From JANQEA01 sp964466035 (GTDB lineage Bacteria; Bipolaricaulota; Bipolaricaulia; UBA7950; UBA9294): DNA of 64,000 nucleotides. The stretch covers positions 15,677 to 79,676 of the forward strand of contig CAYXLR010000008.1 of assembly GCA_964466035.1 (NCBI GenBank), in the 5' to 3' direction. This document shows, in pieces, positions 43,154 to 52,407 of this stretch. A program made the translations under genes and the position numbers. The stretch's first letter is position 1. Every line of letters starts with the position of its first letter. The notes under the pieces are model-generated. The model did not search any database. It worked only from the letters and a program-made list of their open reading frames with translations, and had not been told where the DNA came from.

Positions 43154-44372
43154 GGCTTGACAGCTTCTCCTCGAGGCGCGCGTAGCCCCGATCGATGTGC
43201 TCCAACTGGGTCACGGTAGTGTATCCGTCGGCCGCCAGACCGGCGAGGACCATCGCCGCGCCGCCTCGGATGTCCGTCGCCGCGATCGACCGCCCGCGCA
43301 GCGAGTCGACGCCGTCGATCGTCAGCGTCGTCCCGTTCCGGCGGATCCGGGCCCCCATCTCGCAGAGCGCGCCGACGTACGAGAATCGCCCTTCGAAGAC
43401 CGCCTCGACGAGACGGCTCGAGCCGGACGCCCGCGACAGATAGGCGACCAGCGGGGGGTGCAGATCGGTCGGGAACCCCGGGTGCGGCGCGGTGACCACC
43501 TCCGCGGGAAGCGGCCGCTTGGCCCCCTGCACCGCGATCGCGTCCGCTTCGACCTTCACTTCGGCTCCGGTCGATTCGAGCGGCCGAAGAAACGGCGCCA
43601 GGTGCTCGGGCCGCGTTCCTTCGACCGTGACGGAGCCACCGGTGATCGCTCCCGCCAGGAGGAAGGTCCCCGCCTCCATCCGATCCGGGATCAGCGTGTG
43701 CTCGACCCCCCGAAGCCGGCTTGCTCCTGCGATCCGATACGTCCGATCGTCGGCCTCGATCTCCGCCCCCATCGCCCGAAGCAGGCGCGCGAGGTCCGCC
43801 ACCTCCGGCTCGATCGCTCCGTTCTCGACGATCGTTTCCCCGGACGCGAGCGTCGCGGCCATCAGGATCTGCTCCGTCGCGCCGACCGACGGATACGGAA
43901 GCGCGATCCTCGCTCCGACGAGCCGGTCGGCCGTGACCGCGACCACGCCGTCCTCCTCTTCGACCCGCGCGCCGAGGGCGCGGAGGCCGTCGAGGTGCAG
44001 ATCGACCGGCCGGCGTCCGATCGCGCAGCCGCCGGGAAGCGGGACGACCGCCCGTCCGAGTCGGGCGACGAGCGGAGCGAGGACGAGGAACGAAGCGCGC
44101 ATCTGGCGGACCGAGTAGTCGTCGGCGACGGGGGAGAGGGACGCCCCCGCCGCGATCGAGACGTGATCGCCGTGACGGACGACGCGCCGCCCGAGCGCGC
44201 CGAGGGTGTAGAGGATCGTGCTGACGTCCCGCAGCTGCGGGACGCGATGCAGGACGACCGGCTCGTCGGTCAGGAGGGAGGCGATGCACGCGGGAAGCGC
44301 GGCGTTCTTCGCCCCGTCGACGCGCACCGCGCCGGAAAGCGGAACGCCCCCTTCGATGCGGAAGGACTCCAT
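43122..44372 (-). CDS. murA: UDP-N-acetylglucosamine 1-carboxyvinyltransferase
   Basis: 416 residues. MurA adds enolpyruvate to UDP-GlcNAc, the first committed step of peptidoglycan synthesis. The N-terminus (FRIEGGVPLSGAVRVDGAKN) and the loop PGGCAIGRRPVDLHL are characteristic; the loop cysteine is the residue attacked by fosfomycin and is intact. RMRASFLVLAPL-like segment is read as QMRASFLVLAPLVARLG. Only three bases separate it from the M23 peptidase gene, and it belongs to a packed operon with rho. Confidence 0.96.
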   Translation of the reverse strand: MESFRIEGGVPLSGAVRVDGAKNAALPACIASLLTDEPVVLHRVPQLRDVSTILYTLGALGRRVVRHGDHVSIAAGASLSPVADDYSVRQMRASFLVLAPLVARLGRAVVPLPGGCAIGRRPVDLHLDGLRALGARVEEEDGVVAVTADRLVGARIALPYPSVGATEQILMAATLASGETIVENGAIEPEVADLARLLRAMGAEIEADDRTYRIAGASRLRGVEHTLIPDRMEAGTFLLAGAITGGSVTVEGTRPEHLAPFLRPLESTGAEVKVEADAIAVQGAKRPLPAEVVTAPHPGFPTDLHPPLVAYLSRASGSSRLVEAVFEGRFSYVGALCEMGARIRRNGTTLTIDGVDSLRGRSIAATDIRGGAAMVLAGLAADGYTTVTQLEHIDRGYARLEEKLSSLGARIERREG

Positions 44373-44375
44373 CGG

Positions 44376-45356
44376 CTACGGCAGGTAGCGGAGCGGGTCG
44401 ATCGGGAACTCGCCGTTTCGGATCTCGAAGTGGAGGTGCGGGCCGGAGGAGATTCCGGTGTTTCCGGAGAGGGCGATTTCCTGGCCCATCTCGACGTAGC
44501 GGCCGGGGGAGACGATCGCGCTCGCCAGATGGCCGTACATCGTGAAGTAGCCGTCGGCGTGCTCCAGGATGAGCACGTTCCCGTAGCCGGGCTGCTCGCC
44601 GTAGAAGTAGACCTCGCCGCCGGCCGCGGCGTGCACGACCGCCCCCTCCGGGACGTCGAGGTCGATCCCGTCGTGATGATGCCGGTTCCCGAGCACCGGG
44701 TGGACGCGCCAGCCGAACGTGGACACGACCTCGCCCTCGAGCGGCCAGATGAACCGGGAAGGCACGCCGTTCGACAGGCGGACGACGTCGTCCCAGAACG
44801 TCGTCGTCACGCCCGGGATCAGGATCCGGTCCCCGGCGAAGATCGTCGAGGACGCGGTCAACCCGTTCGCGGAGGTCAGCGTCTCGACCGGAACGGCGTA
44901 CGTCAGCGAGATGTCGGTCAACGTCTGGCCGCGCTGAATCGTGTGCACGACCCCCTCCCGCGAGGCGTAGAGGACCCGGCCGGGCTGGAGCTGACCGCCG
45001 CCGAACAGCCGGTTGCTCGCGAGGAGGTTCGACGCGGAGACGCCGAGCTCGGCCGCGATGCCGTTCACGGTCTCTCCGTCCGAGACGGTGTGGCGGAGGA
45101 TCGCGTCCTCGATCGCCGGAAGCGGAGCCGCCGTGTCTTCTTCGGTCGCGATCGGGAAGACGTCGAGCGGCACTTCGTCGGTCGCACCGTCCTCCCGGAC
45201 GGTCGCGTCGTCGATGACGGTCAGCGGCTCGTTCCCTCCAGAGCGCGTGAGAACGATCGGCAGCACGATGATCGCGACGAGGAACAGCACGGCGAGGACG
45301 ACGCGATCCCTCCGGATCGGTTTCTTCGTACGATAGCGATCGCCGTAGCTAATCAC
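44376..45356 (-). CDS. Membrane-anchored M23 peptidase with two LysM domains
   Basis: 326 residues. A single transmembrane helix (VVLAVLFLVAIIVLPIVL) near residue 30 is followed by two LysM domains (HTVSDGETVNGIAAELGVS and VHTIQRGQTLTDISLTYAVP) and a C-terminal M23 domain with HHHDGIDLDVP and GPHLHFEI, the zinc ligands. It likely cleaves cell-wall cross-links. GTG 45356 overlaps the rho stop by 8 bases. Confidence 0.9.
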   Translation of the reverse strand: MISYGDRYRTKKPIRRDRVVLAVLFLVAIIVLPIVLTRSGGNEPLTVIDDATVREDGATDEVPLDVFPIATEEDTAAPLPAIEDAILRHTVSDGETVNGIAAELGVSASNLLASNRLFGGGQLQPGRVLYASREGVVHTIQRGQTLTDISLTYAVPVETLTSANGLTASSTIFAGDRILIPGVTTTFWDDVVRLSNGVPSRFIWPLEGEVVSTFGWRVHPVLGNRHHHDGIDLDVPEGAVVHAAAGGEVYFYGEQPGYGNVLILEHADGYFTMYGHLASAIVSPGRYVEMGQEIALSGNTGISSGPHLHFEIRNGEFPIDPLRYLP

Positions 45357-46602
45357 TGCTCATCAACTCAAGGAACTGGTCGTTGTCCTTGGTCGCCTCC
45401 ATCTTTCCCTTGATGAACTCCATCGCCGCCTGTGGATCGTTCAACTGTGCCATCATCTTACGGAGGATCCACACCCTGTTCAATTCCTTCTCGCCGAGGA
45501 GAAGCTCCTCCTTCCGCGTCGCGCTCTGCTCGACGTCGATCGCCGGGAAGATCCGCTTGTTCGACATGTTCCGATCGAGGATCAGCTGCATGTTTCCGGT
45601 CCCCTTGAACTCCTCGAACACGACCTGATCGAGCTTGCTTCCGGTGTCGATCAGTGCCGTCGCGATGATCGTCAGGCTTCCGCCGTTCTCGATGTTCCGC
45701 GCCGCGCCGAAGAACTCCTTCGGCTTGTACAGCGCCGACGGGTCCATGCCGCCCGACAGGAGCTTCCCGGACGCCGGGATCGACAGGTTGTACGCCCGCG
45801 CGAGTCGGGTCACCGAGTCCATCAGGACGACGACGTCCTTCCCGAGCTCGACGAGACGCTTGGCGCGGTCGGTCACGAGCTCGGCGATCCGCGTGTGGTG
45901 TCGCGGCTCCTGATCGAACGTCGCCGCGACGATCTCCCCGCTCGGAACCGACCGTTGGAAATCGGTGACCTCCTCCGGCCGCTCGTCGACGAGAAGGACG
46001 AACAGCTTCACGCCGGGGTAGTTGGCGTTGATCCCGTTGGCGATCTGCTTCAACAGCGTCGTTTTCCCCGCCATCGGCGGCGACACGATCAGGCCGCGCT
46101 GCCCCTTCCCGATCGGGCAGAACAGGTCGATGATCCGCGTCGAGATCTCCTCCGGGTCGTGCTCCAAACGGTACATCTCGTCCGGATGAAGCGGGATCAG
46201 GTCCTTGAACTGCACCCGCCGGCGCGACTCGTCCGGATCGATCCCGTTCACGTTCTCCGCCTTCTGCAGCGCGAAATAGCGCTCTTCGTTCTTCGGCGCT
46301 CGGATCATCCCGGTGATCAGGTCGCCGTCACGGAGCGCGAAGCGCTTGATCTGCGAGGGCGACACGTAGACGTCGGTCCGGCCAGGCAGGCAGCTATCGC
46401 CGCGCAGGAATCCGTACCCGTCCGGGTGCAACTCGAGGATTCCGTCCGTGAAGTGGAGCTCGTGCACCCTCGCCAGATGCGTCATCACCAGGCGGAGGAG
46501 ATCGTCCTTCCCGGACTGCCTGTTGTTCCTCAGCTCGAGCCGTTCAGCGACCTCGAACAGCTCGTCGATCGTTCTCTCACGCAGTTCGCGTACTTCCATC
46601 AT
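45349..46602 (-). CDS. rho: Transcription termination factor Rho
   Basis: 417 residues. The N-terminal RNA-binding domain (HPDGYGFLRGDSCLPGRTDV, SPSQIKRFALRDGD) and the ATPase core (SPPMAGKTTLLKQIANGI, DERPEEVTDFQRSV, and the R-loop region) are complete, with no large insert. I set the start at ATG 46602, four bases after GAGGTGAT; a GTG nine bases further upstream lies inside that ribosome site and is less likely. Presence of Rho fits the shortage of T-tract terminators in this window. Confidence 0.97.
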   Translation of the reverse strand: MMEVRELRERTIDELFEVAERLELRNNRQSGKDDLLRLVMTHLARVHELHFTDGILELHPDGYGFLRGDSCLPGRTDVYVSPSQIKRFALRDGDLITGMIRAPKNEERYFALQKAENVNGIDPDESRRRVQFKDLIPLHPDEMYRLEHDPEEISTRIIDLFCPIGKGQRGLIVSPPMAGKTTLLKQIANGINANYPGVKLFVLLVDERPEEVTDFQRSVPSGEIVAATFDQEPRHHTRIAELVTDRAKRLVELGKDVVVLMDSVTRLARAYNLSIPASGKLLSGGMDPSALYKPKEFFGAARNIENGGSLTIIATALIDTGSKLDQVVFEEFKGTGNMQLILDRNMSNKRIFPAIDVEQSATRKEELLLGEKELNRVWILRKMMAQLNDPQAAMEFIKGKMEATKDNDQFLELMSSD

Positions 46603-46612
46603 CGAAATCACC

Positions 46613-47611
46613 TCAGAACTGGATGCCCCTGAAGACGATCAGCGCGGTGGCACCGAAGTAGAAAAGCAGCAGGGCGGCCGAACCGACCCCGATTCCCAGA
46701 ACGCGCCGCCGGGAGCGCGCCCCCAGCGACACCATCGCGACGACGGTCAGGACGACGCCGCAGACCGCGACGACCACCTGATCCGCCTCCCCGCCGTTCA
46801 AGCCCGCGTAGATCGAGCCCCGCCGGAACGCCGCGTCGGCGAAGAAGAGGGTCAGGATGTTGAACATGTTCGAACCGAAAAGGTTGCCGACGATCATGTC
46901 GTACGCCCCGATCCGCAACGCCCCGATCGACGTCGCCAGCTCGGGGAGCGACGTCACGATCGCCACGAGGATCGCGCCCATGAACGAGGCCGACAGGCCG
47001 GACGTCAGCGAGATCTCCTTGCTCGCGCGGATCAGGAAGATCCCCGAGACGACGATCACCGCAGCACAGATCAGGAAGCCGACGATCGCGACCTTGAGCG
47101 AGATCCCCTCCCATTGAGCCTCCTCCTCGACCGTCTCGTGGCGCTCCGCGTGAAAGAGGAGGAAGACGCCGGCGACGTAGCCGACGAGGATCAGCCAGCT
47201 CACCGGGCTGATCCCGAGGAAGGTCGCCCGCGGCGCCAGGACGATCCCGAGCACGCCGAACAGCGTCAAGAGCACGGCCATCCCGCCGCTCAGCGTGTGA
47301 TACCCGCGCGCCTTGAGGAGGAACGGCCCCCGCCCGAGGAGGAGGACGTCCATCACGGCGATGATCACGACGTTGAACAGGTTGCTCCCGAACGCGTTGC
47401 CCAGCGCGATGTTCGGCACGTCGAAGCTCGCGCCGGAGATCGTCGTGGTCAGCTCCGGGATCGACGTCAGCGTCGCGAGGAAGAGGAGCCCGATCCAGCC
47501 CTGCCCGATCCCCGTCCTCCTCCCGATCGCTTCCCCGTACGGAGCGAGGCGGATCCCCGCGAAGACGATCCCCAACGCGGACAGAACGAACGTCACCCAA
47601 TGGAGGATCAT
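46613..47611 (-). CDS. Sodium/calcium exchanger (CaCA, YrbG-like)
   Basis: 332 residues, about ten helices in two inverted halves, each with the alpha-repeat motif (LTSIPELTTTISG followed by GNAFGSNLFN; and SLPELATSIGA followed by GNLFGSNMFN). These acidic and asparagine residues bind the cations. It begins the operon with rho: its stop lies 11 bases before the rho start. Direction and ion specificity are not known. Confidence 0.93.
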   Translation of the reverse strand: MILHWVTFVLSALGIVFAGIRLAPYGEAIGRRTGIGQGWIGLLFLATLTSIPELTTTISGASFDVPNIALGNAFGSNLFNVVIIAVMDVLLLGRGPFLLKARGYHTLSGGMAVLLTLFGVLGIVLAPRATFLGISPVSWLILVGYVAGVFLLFHAERHETVEEEAQWEGISLKVAIVGFLICAAVIVVSGIFLIRASKEISLTSGLSASFMGAILVAIVTSLPELATSIGALRIGAYDMIVGNLFGSNMFNILTLFFADAAFRRGSIYAGLNGGEADQVVVAVCGVVLTVVAMVSLGARSRRRVLGIGVGSAALLLFYFGATALIVFRGIQF

Positions 47612-47758
47612 CCGAACGTCTCACCCCTGCGCACGTTGGATTGGTTCATACAATCCTTCCACGGTCCGCGGGACAGGAGGTCAAGCGCCGCGCCTGCGGC
47701 GCGAAAGCGAACCGCGTGGTCCTGATCTACTCGAGCCCGCGGGCGGTCCCCGCGACGG

Positions 47759-48394
47759 CTAAAGCTTCTTGAACAGCCACTTCACCATGTCCCCGTACAT
47801 CTTCAGACGGTCGAGGATTCCCCTGGCAAGACCGCGCTTCTCTTCCTTCAGGATGTGCGTCACCCCTTCGAGCTTGACGTATTCCTTGCGCCATCCCTCT
47901 TTCGACGCGAGCCGCGAGAGCGCGATCTCGATCCCGTAGTTCATCTCTGCCACATTCTCTTGCGCCCGCTCCCACAGCCTTCGGGTCAGGACCCGCTGAC
48001 CGGAGGCGTACGGGTTGATCTTCTGGGCGAAGTCCGTGTTCTTCCGTCCGTCGGCGAACACGCCCACGACCATGTCCAGCCCCTCTTCGCGGTACGCTCG
48101 AACCATCCGATCGACGTGCTCCGTCGTCAACCCAACGAGGTCCGCGTCGAGGAACAGGAGCGTATCGTTCCTCGCTTCGGAGACACCGACGGCGAGCGCC
48201 GCTGCCTTGCCCCGATTTTCGGGAAGAGTCACGACCCGGACCGGGAAACCCTTCGCTTCCTCCGCCGTTCCGTCCTCCGACCCGTCGTCGACCACGATCA
48301 CCTCATCGATGAACGTGCTCGCGATGATGGGAACAAGGACAGCGCCGATTCGCCCAGCCTCGTTGTATGCAGGTACCACCGCGGAAACACGCAT
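47759..48394 (-). CDS. Family 2 glycosyltransferase (DPM-like)
   Basis: 211 residues. The GT2 core is clear: SAVVPAYNEAGRIGAV at the N-terminus, IVVDDGSEDGT and the DxD-type motif LFLDADLVGL. It ends soon after the GT-A fold with a basic, amphipathic tail (LKMYGDMVKWLFKKL) that may lie on the membrane. The acceptor is probably a polyprenyl phosphate or another lipid but cannot be confirmed. Confidence 0.88.
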   Translation of the reverse strand: MRVSAVVPAYNEAGRIGAVLVPIIASTFIDEVIVVDDGSEDGTAEEAKGFPVRVVTLPENRGKAAALAVGVSEARNDTLLFLDADLVGLTTEHVDRMVRAYREEGLDMVVGVFADGRKNTDFAQKINPYASGQRVLTRRLWERAQENVAEMNYGIEIALSRLASKEGWRKEYVKLEGVTHILKEEKRGLARGILDRLKMYGDMVKWLFKKL

Positions 48395-48455
48395 GAGAAT
48401 GCTGGTGATGCTGACGAAGTTGGGTTATCGCCCCATCCCCTTCACGGCACACATT

Positions 48456-51005
48456 TTACCCCTTGGCGCCCGTCAAGTCAATTCCAGTACCGTGTGACAC
48501 CCTCCCGGCCGACGCGCCGTCGGCCGCGTCGAACCAGCCGACGGCCTCTTCGACCAGCTCTCGTTCGGTGGCGAACGTGCCGACCGGCACCGGGAACGAC
48601 TCGATGAAGCGGCCGCCGTAGCTGCGGGACAGGACGCGCTGATCGGTGAGGACCACGATCCCGTGATCCGCCTTCGTCCGGATCAGCCGGCCGACCCCTT
48701 GGCGCAGCTTCAACACCGCCTGCGGCAGCGACAGTTCCCGGAACGGATCGCGCCCCTCTCTGGCGAGTCGATCGGCGAGCGCGGAGAGGATCGGATCGGT
48801 CGGCACGGAAAACGGAAGCCGGGTGATGACGAGGAACTCCATCTCCTCCCCGGGAAAGTCGACCCCCTCCCAGAAGCTCTCCGTGCCGAGCAGGATTCCG
48901 CCCCCCGGATGGGCGCGAAACCGCTCGATCAGCTTGCTCCGCGGTCCGTCGACCCCCTGGGCGTACGCGACGATCTCCGGGGGGATCCGTTCCCGAACGG
49001 CCCGCAGCATCCGATACGACGTGAACAGGGCGAGCCCCTTCCTCTCCAGCCTCGCGGCCAGCGTGGCGAGGAGCGACGCCAGTGCCTCCGCGTACGCGTC
49101 TCCCTCGTCGTCGATCGGAGGGAAGTAGGCGGGGACGGACACCTTCATCCGATCGACGAACGAGAACGGACTCTCGACGACCGCGGTCCGGACGCGGAGG
49201 ACACCGTCGGTCAGTCCGATCGACCGGGCCAGGTACTCGAAGTCGCCGGCCAGCGAGAGCGTCGCCGAGGTGAGGACGACCGACTCGACGCGCGGATAGA
49301 GGAGCCGCTGGAAGAACAGCGCCACGTCGAGCGGCGTCGCGTGCAGCGCGACGCCGTCGTATTCCCGTTCGTACCAATGAACCGTGTTCTCGTCCGGCGG
49401 GACGCTGATCGCTCTCGCGACGTCCCCCAAGCCGACGATCCGATCGACGTGCCCCTCGAGCTCCTTGAGCGTCTCCTCCGCCTCGATCCGGGATCCGAGG
49501 CGATCGAGCGCCGCCTCCAGCTGCTCCAGCGCGGTCGTCGCCCCCGCGATCCGCGGCTCCAGCCCGGACAGGGACGAGAACGCCCCCCGCCGCTCGTCCG
49601 GAAGCTTACGATCCAAACTTCGGAACAGCGTCCCGACGCGCCGACGGACGGTCGCCACGAGCTCCGTCGCCCGGCGCATGTCCTCGTCACCGGGAGGAAT
49701 CGTGAGCCGGCCAAGCCAGCCGGGCCGTCGGGCCGCGGAGGCGAGCTCGTCCGCGACGCGGTCGACGATCCGCTCGGAGAGGCTACGCGTGAACGCCGTC
49801 CGCGCCGTCGCCTCCAGGCTGTGCGCCTCGTCGATGACCAGATGGGTGTACTTCCCGAGAACGACGCCGCCGACGGCGAGATCGCCGAGCAGGAGGGAGT
49901 GGTTGACCACGACGAGGTCCGCCTTCCGGGCCCGGCGACGCGCCCGGATCGAGAAGCAGTCGTCGAGGAACGGGCAGAAAACGCCGACGCAATGGTTCGG
50001 CGCGTCGCACAGGCGTCCCCACAGCCCGCGGGACTCCGGCTCGCTCAGGAAGGCGCCGTTCTCGTCGATGTCCCCGGTGTCGCTCTCGAGAAGCCATCGG
50101 GCGAGCGGCGCGAGGAGGACCATCCGATCCTGCTCGAGGCTCCCGGCCATCTCGCCGACGAGCGCCTGCCAGCGACGGAGACAAAGGTAGTTCTCACGCC
50201 CCTTCAGAAGGGCGACGTTCAGATCGGGGGCGAGCCGCTCCAGGAGGAACGGCAGGTCCTTTCCGTACAGCTGCTCCTGGAGCTGCTTCGTCCGGGTCGA
50301 GACGACCGCCCGCGCCGAGGGATCGGCCCGCAGATGGAGGATCGCCGGGACCAGATACGCGAACGTCTTCCCGGTCCCCGGACCGGCCTCGACGAGGAGC
50401 GCCTCCCGGTCGCGGAACGCGCCCTCCACCGCCGTGGCCATCTCCAGCTGGCCGGCCCGCTCCTCGTACGACGGCAACCCGCGGGCGATCACGCCCTTCG
50501 ATCCGAGGACCTCCGCCGCGACGGTGCTGTCGCGGTCGACGTCGACGGCCGGCCTCGCCGGTTCGATCGTTCGGTCCGCGGCCGGCTCGGGCCTCGGCAG
50601 AAGGAGGATCCGGTCGAACAGATCCGCCAGCGGGCGCGGGAGGAGCCGCGCGAGGAGGGCGACGAGCTCGCGGTCGAGGCCGATCGCCTCCTCCATCATC
50701 GCGACAAACACGGAGCCGGCGGCCGCCGCCCCTTGGCCCTCGGCCAGGCCGTATCGCGCCGCGACCGTCTCCAGCCGATGATCGGGGAGCGTCGGCCAAA
50801 GGACCCTGGCGAGCAGACGAAGATCGATCGAACCTCCCGGGAGGCCGTCGTCCTCCCCGCGCGGATACGCGGCGAGCGGAGCGTCGCTCGGCCCCTCGGC
50901 GCCCGGTTCCGCCGCGGAGCCGTTCTCCAGAAGGAGGACGCCCCGCCCGACGGCGACGCGAACGCGGGAGAGTCCGAGCCGCTGCCAGGGGACGCCGGCC
51001 GACAC
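48456..51005 (-). CDS. DinG/XPD-like helicase with a degenerate N-terminal exonuclease remnant
   Basis: 849 residues. The helicase part has the XPD-type motif I EAGPGTGKTFAYL, motif II IDEAHSLE, VNHSLLLGDL, four cysteines that could bind a 4Fe-4S cluster (CLRRW, LCDAPNHCVGVFCPFLDDC region) and motif VI LPQAVLKLRQGVGRLIR. The first 150 residues hold only a late piece of a DEDDh exonuclease (SIDLRLLARVLWPTLPDHRL); the earlier catalytic part is missing. Start GTG 51005 overlaps the stop of the CBS gene. Confidence 0.9.
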   Translation of the reverse strand: MSAGVPWQRLGLSRVRVAVGRGVLLLENGSAAEPGAEGPSDAPLAAYPRGEDDGLPGGSIDLRLLARVLWPTLPDHRLETVAARYGLAEGQGAAAAGSVFVAMMEEAIGLDRELVALLARLLPRPLADLFDRILLLPRPEPAADRTIEPARPAVDVDRDSTVAAEVLGSKGVIARGLPSYEERAGQLEMATAVEGAFRDREALLVEAGPGTGKTFAYLVPAILHLRADPSARAVVSTRTKQLQEQLYGKDLPFLLERLAPDLNVALLKGRENYLCLRRWQALVGEMAGSLEQDRMVLLAPLARWLLESDTGDIDENGAFLSEPESRGLWGRLCDAPNHCVGVFCPFLDDCFSIRARRRARKADLVVVNHSLLLGDLAVGGVVLGKYTHLVIDEAHSLEATARTAFTRSLSERIVDRVADELASAARRPGWLGRLTIPPGDEDMRRATELVATVRRRVGTLFRSLDRKLPDERRGAFSSLSGLEPRIAGATTALEQLEAALDRLGSRIEAEETLKELEGHVDRIVGLGDVARAISVPPDENTVHWYEREYDGVALHATPLDVALFFQRLLYPRVESVVLTSATLSLAGDFEYLARSIGLTDGVLRVRTAVVESPFSFVDRMKVSVPAYFPPIDDEGDAYAEALASLLATLAARLERKGLALFTSYRMLRAVRERIPPEIVAYAQGVDGPRSKLIERFRAHPGGGILLGTESFWEGVDFPGEEMEFLVITRLPFSVPTDPILSALADRLAREGRDPFRELSLPQAVLKLRQGVGRLIRTKADHGIVVLTDQRVLSRSYGGRFIESFPVPVGTFATERELVEEAVGWFDAADGASAGRVSHGTGIDLTGAKG

Positions 51006-51439
51006 TAGAGGAAGTGCCGGAGGAGGTCGATGCGCCGCACGCGGCCGACGAGTCGACCTTGTCCGTCGACGACCGGAAGGTTCTTGACGCCCTCGCGGAT
51101 GATCAGATCGGCGGCGCGAAGGTCGTCGTCCTCCTCCGTCACGGAGAGGACTTCGGTGCGCATGTACTTCTCGAGCGGTTCGTCCGCGATCTCGCCCAGC
51201 TTGCGTGTCAGCTGGTTCATGTCCGGGATGAACGAAGCGCTGTGGAGCATCTCGAAGTAGCCGGGAAGTGCGGCGCGAATCAGGTCCTTCTCGGAGATGA
51301 ACCCGATGAGCACGCCCTCTTCATCGACGACGGGGACGTTCGGCATCTCGGCGTTGTCGAGGACGAAGATGAGCTCTCGGACGGGGACGTCCCGCTCCAC
51401 CGCCGTCAGGTCTCGCGTCATGATCTCCCGGACCTTCAC
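51005..51439 (-). CDS. CBS-domain pair protein
   Basis: 144 residues with two CBS domains (VREIMTRDLTAVERDVPVRE, FISEKDLIRAALPGYFEM; and YMRTEVLSVTEEDDDLRAAD, LPVVDGQGRLVGRVRRIDL). Such modules sense adenine nucleotides. GTG 51439 follows GAGAGGAGGG. It stands between the PfkB and DinG genes, and its stop overlaps the DinG start. Confidence 0.9.
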   Translation of the reverse strand: MKVREIMTRDLTAVERDVPVRELIFVLDNAEMPNVPVVDEEGVLIGFISEKDLIRAALPGYFEMLHSASFIPDMNQLTRKLGEIADEPLEKYMRTEVLSVTEEDDDLRAADLIIREGVKNLPVVDGQGRLVGRVRRIDLLRHFL

Positions 51440-51450
51440 GCTCCCTCCTC

Positions 51451-52407
51451 TCAGATCCTCTCCACCGTGATCTTCGCCATCTCGGCTTCGACCTTGGCGC
51501 GGTCCTCGCAGATCTTCTTCTCGCTCTCGGCGCTCGCGATCCCCGCCGCCATGCCGAAGCGGAGCGACTCCTCCACCGGCGCGTCCTGCGCCAGCTTGTA
51601 GAGGATCCCGCCGAGGAACGCGTCGTCCGCCCCAACGAGGTTTCTGAACTCCGACGTCGGGACCTTCGCCTTGATCTCCCAGACCGCGTCCGGCGTGATC
51701 GCGATGTCGCCGGTCACGTCGTGGGAGATGACGACCAACTGCGCCCCGCACGCGATCACGTGCTGGCCGGCCGCGACGATCGCGTCGGTCGAGGTGAGCG
51801 ACGTCTCGCCGAGGAGGAGCCGCTCCCGCGTGTCCGGCTTGACGAGGTACGGACAGGCGCCGAGCGCCCGCGTCAGCGATTCGCCGCCGGCGCTGATGGC
51901 GACCTTCACTCCGGCCTCGTTCGCTATCTTCGCCAGCTCCTCGTAGATGCCCGGATCGATCCCCGGCGGGAGGCTTCCGGCGAGGATGACCCACGAGGCG
52001 CGCTTGACGATCCGACGGTACCGCCGCATGAACCGCTCGAGCTCCGCTTCGGTGACCGTCGGGCCGAGTTCGTTGATCAGGTTCGGGCTGTGGTCGCGCC
52101 CGCTCTCGAGGATGGTGACGTTGACCCGCGTTTCCTCGTGAATCCAGACGAAATTCGTGGTCACGCCCTTGTGTTGGAGATACCGGACGACGACGTGGCC
52201 GGTGTGGCCGCCGACGAACCCCATCGCGACGTTGTCCATTCCGAACGCCGACAGAAACCGCGAGACGTTTACGCCCTTCCCGCCGGCGGACGTCGAGCTT
52301 CGCGTCGCGCGGGTGAGGAACTCCTCCTGCGTCATCTGGCAGATCCTCAGGCTGTCGACCCAGTAGACCTTGTCGACCGCCGGGTTCAGTGTAACCGTTA
52401 CGATCAT
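51451..52407 (-). CDS. PfkB-family sugar kinase (1-phosphofructokinase/tagatose-6-phosphate kinase-like)
   Basis: 318 residues. N-terminal LNPAVDKVYWVD, substrate motif GGKGVNVSRFLSAFG and the ATP motif near the C-terminus are those of the FruK/LacC subgroup. The usual catalytic GAGDAF reads GADDAFLGG here, with the base Asp kept but the third glycine replaced. It ends four bases into the miaB stop region. A function in phosphofructose or tagatose metabolism is likely; substrate is not certain. Confidence 0.85.
   Translation of the reverse strand: MIVTVTLNPAVDKVYWVDSLRICQMTQEEFLTRATRSSTSAGGKGVNVSRFLSAFGMDNVAMGFVGGHTGHVVVRYLQHKGVTTNFVWIHEETRVNVTILESGRDHSPNLINELGPTVTEAELERFMRRYRRIVKRASWVILAGSLPPGIDPGIYEELAKIANEAGVKVAISAGGESLTRALGACPYLVKPDTRERLLLGETSLTSTDAIVAAGQHVIACGAQLVVISHDVTGDIAITPDAVWEIKAKVPTSEFRNLVGADDAFLGGILYKLAQDAPVEESLRFGMAAGIASAESEKKICEDRAKVEAEMAKITVERI

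Noticed and set aside
47688..47705. GC-rich hairpin after the glycosyltransferase gene as a terminator
   Set aside because: The stem GCGCCGC/GCGGCGC is short and has no T-tract; chance pairing is likely in this GC content.
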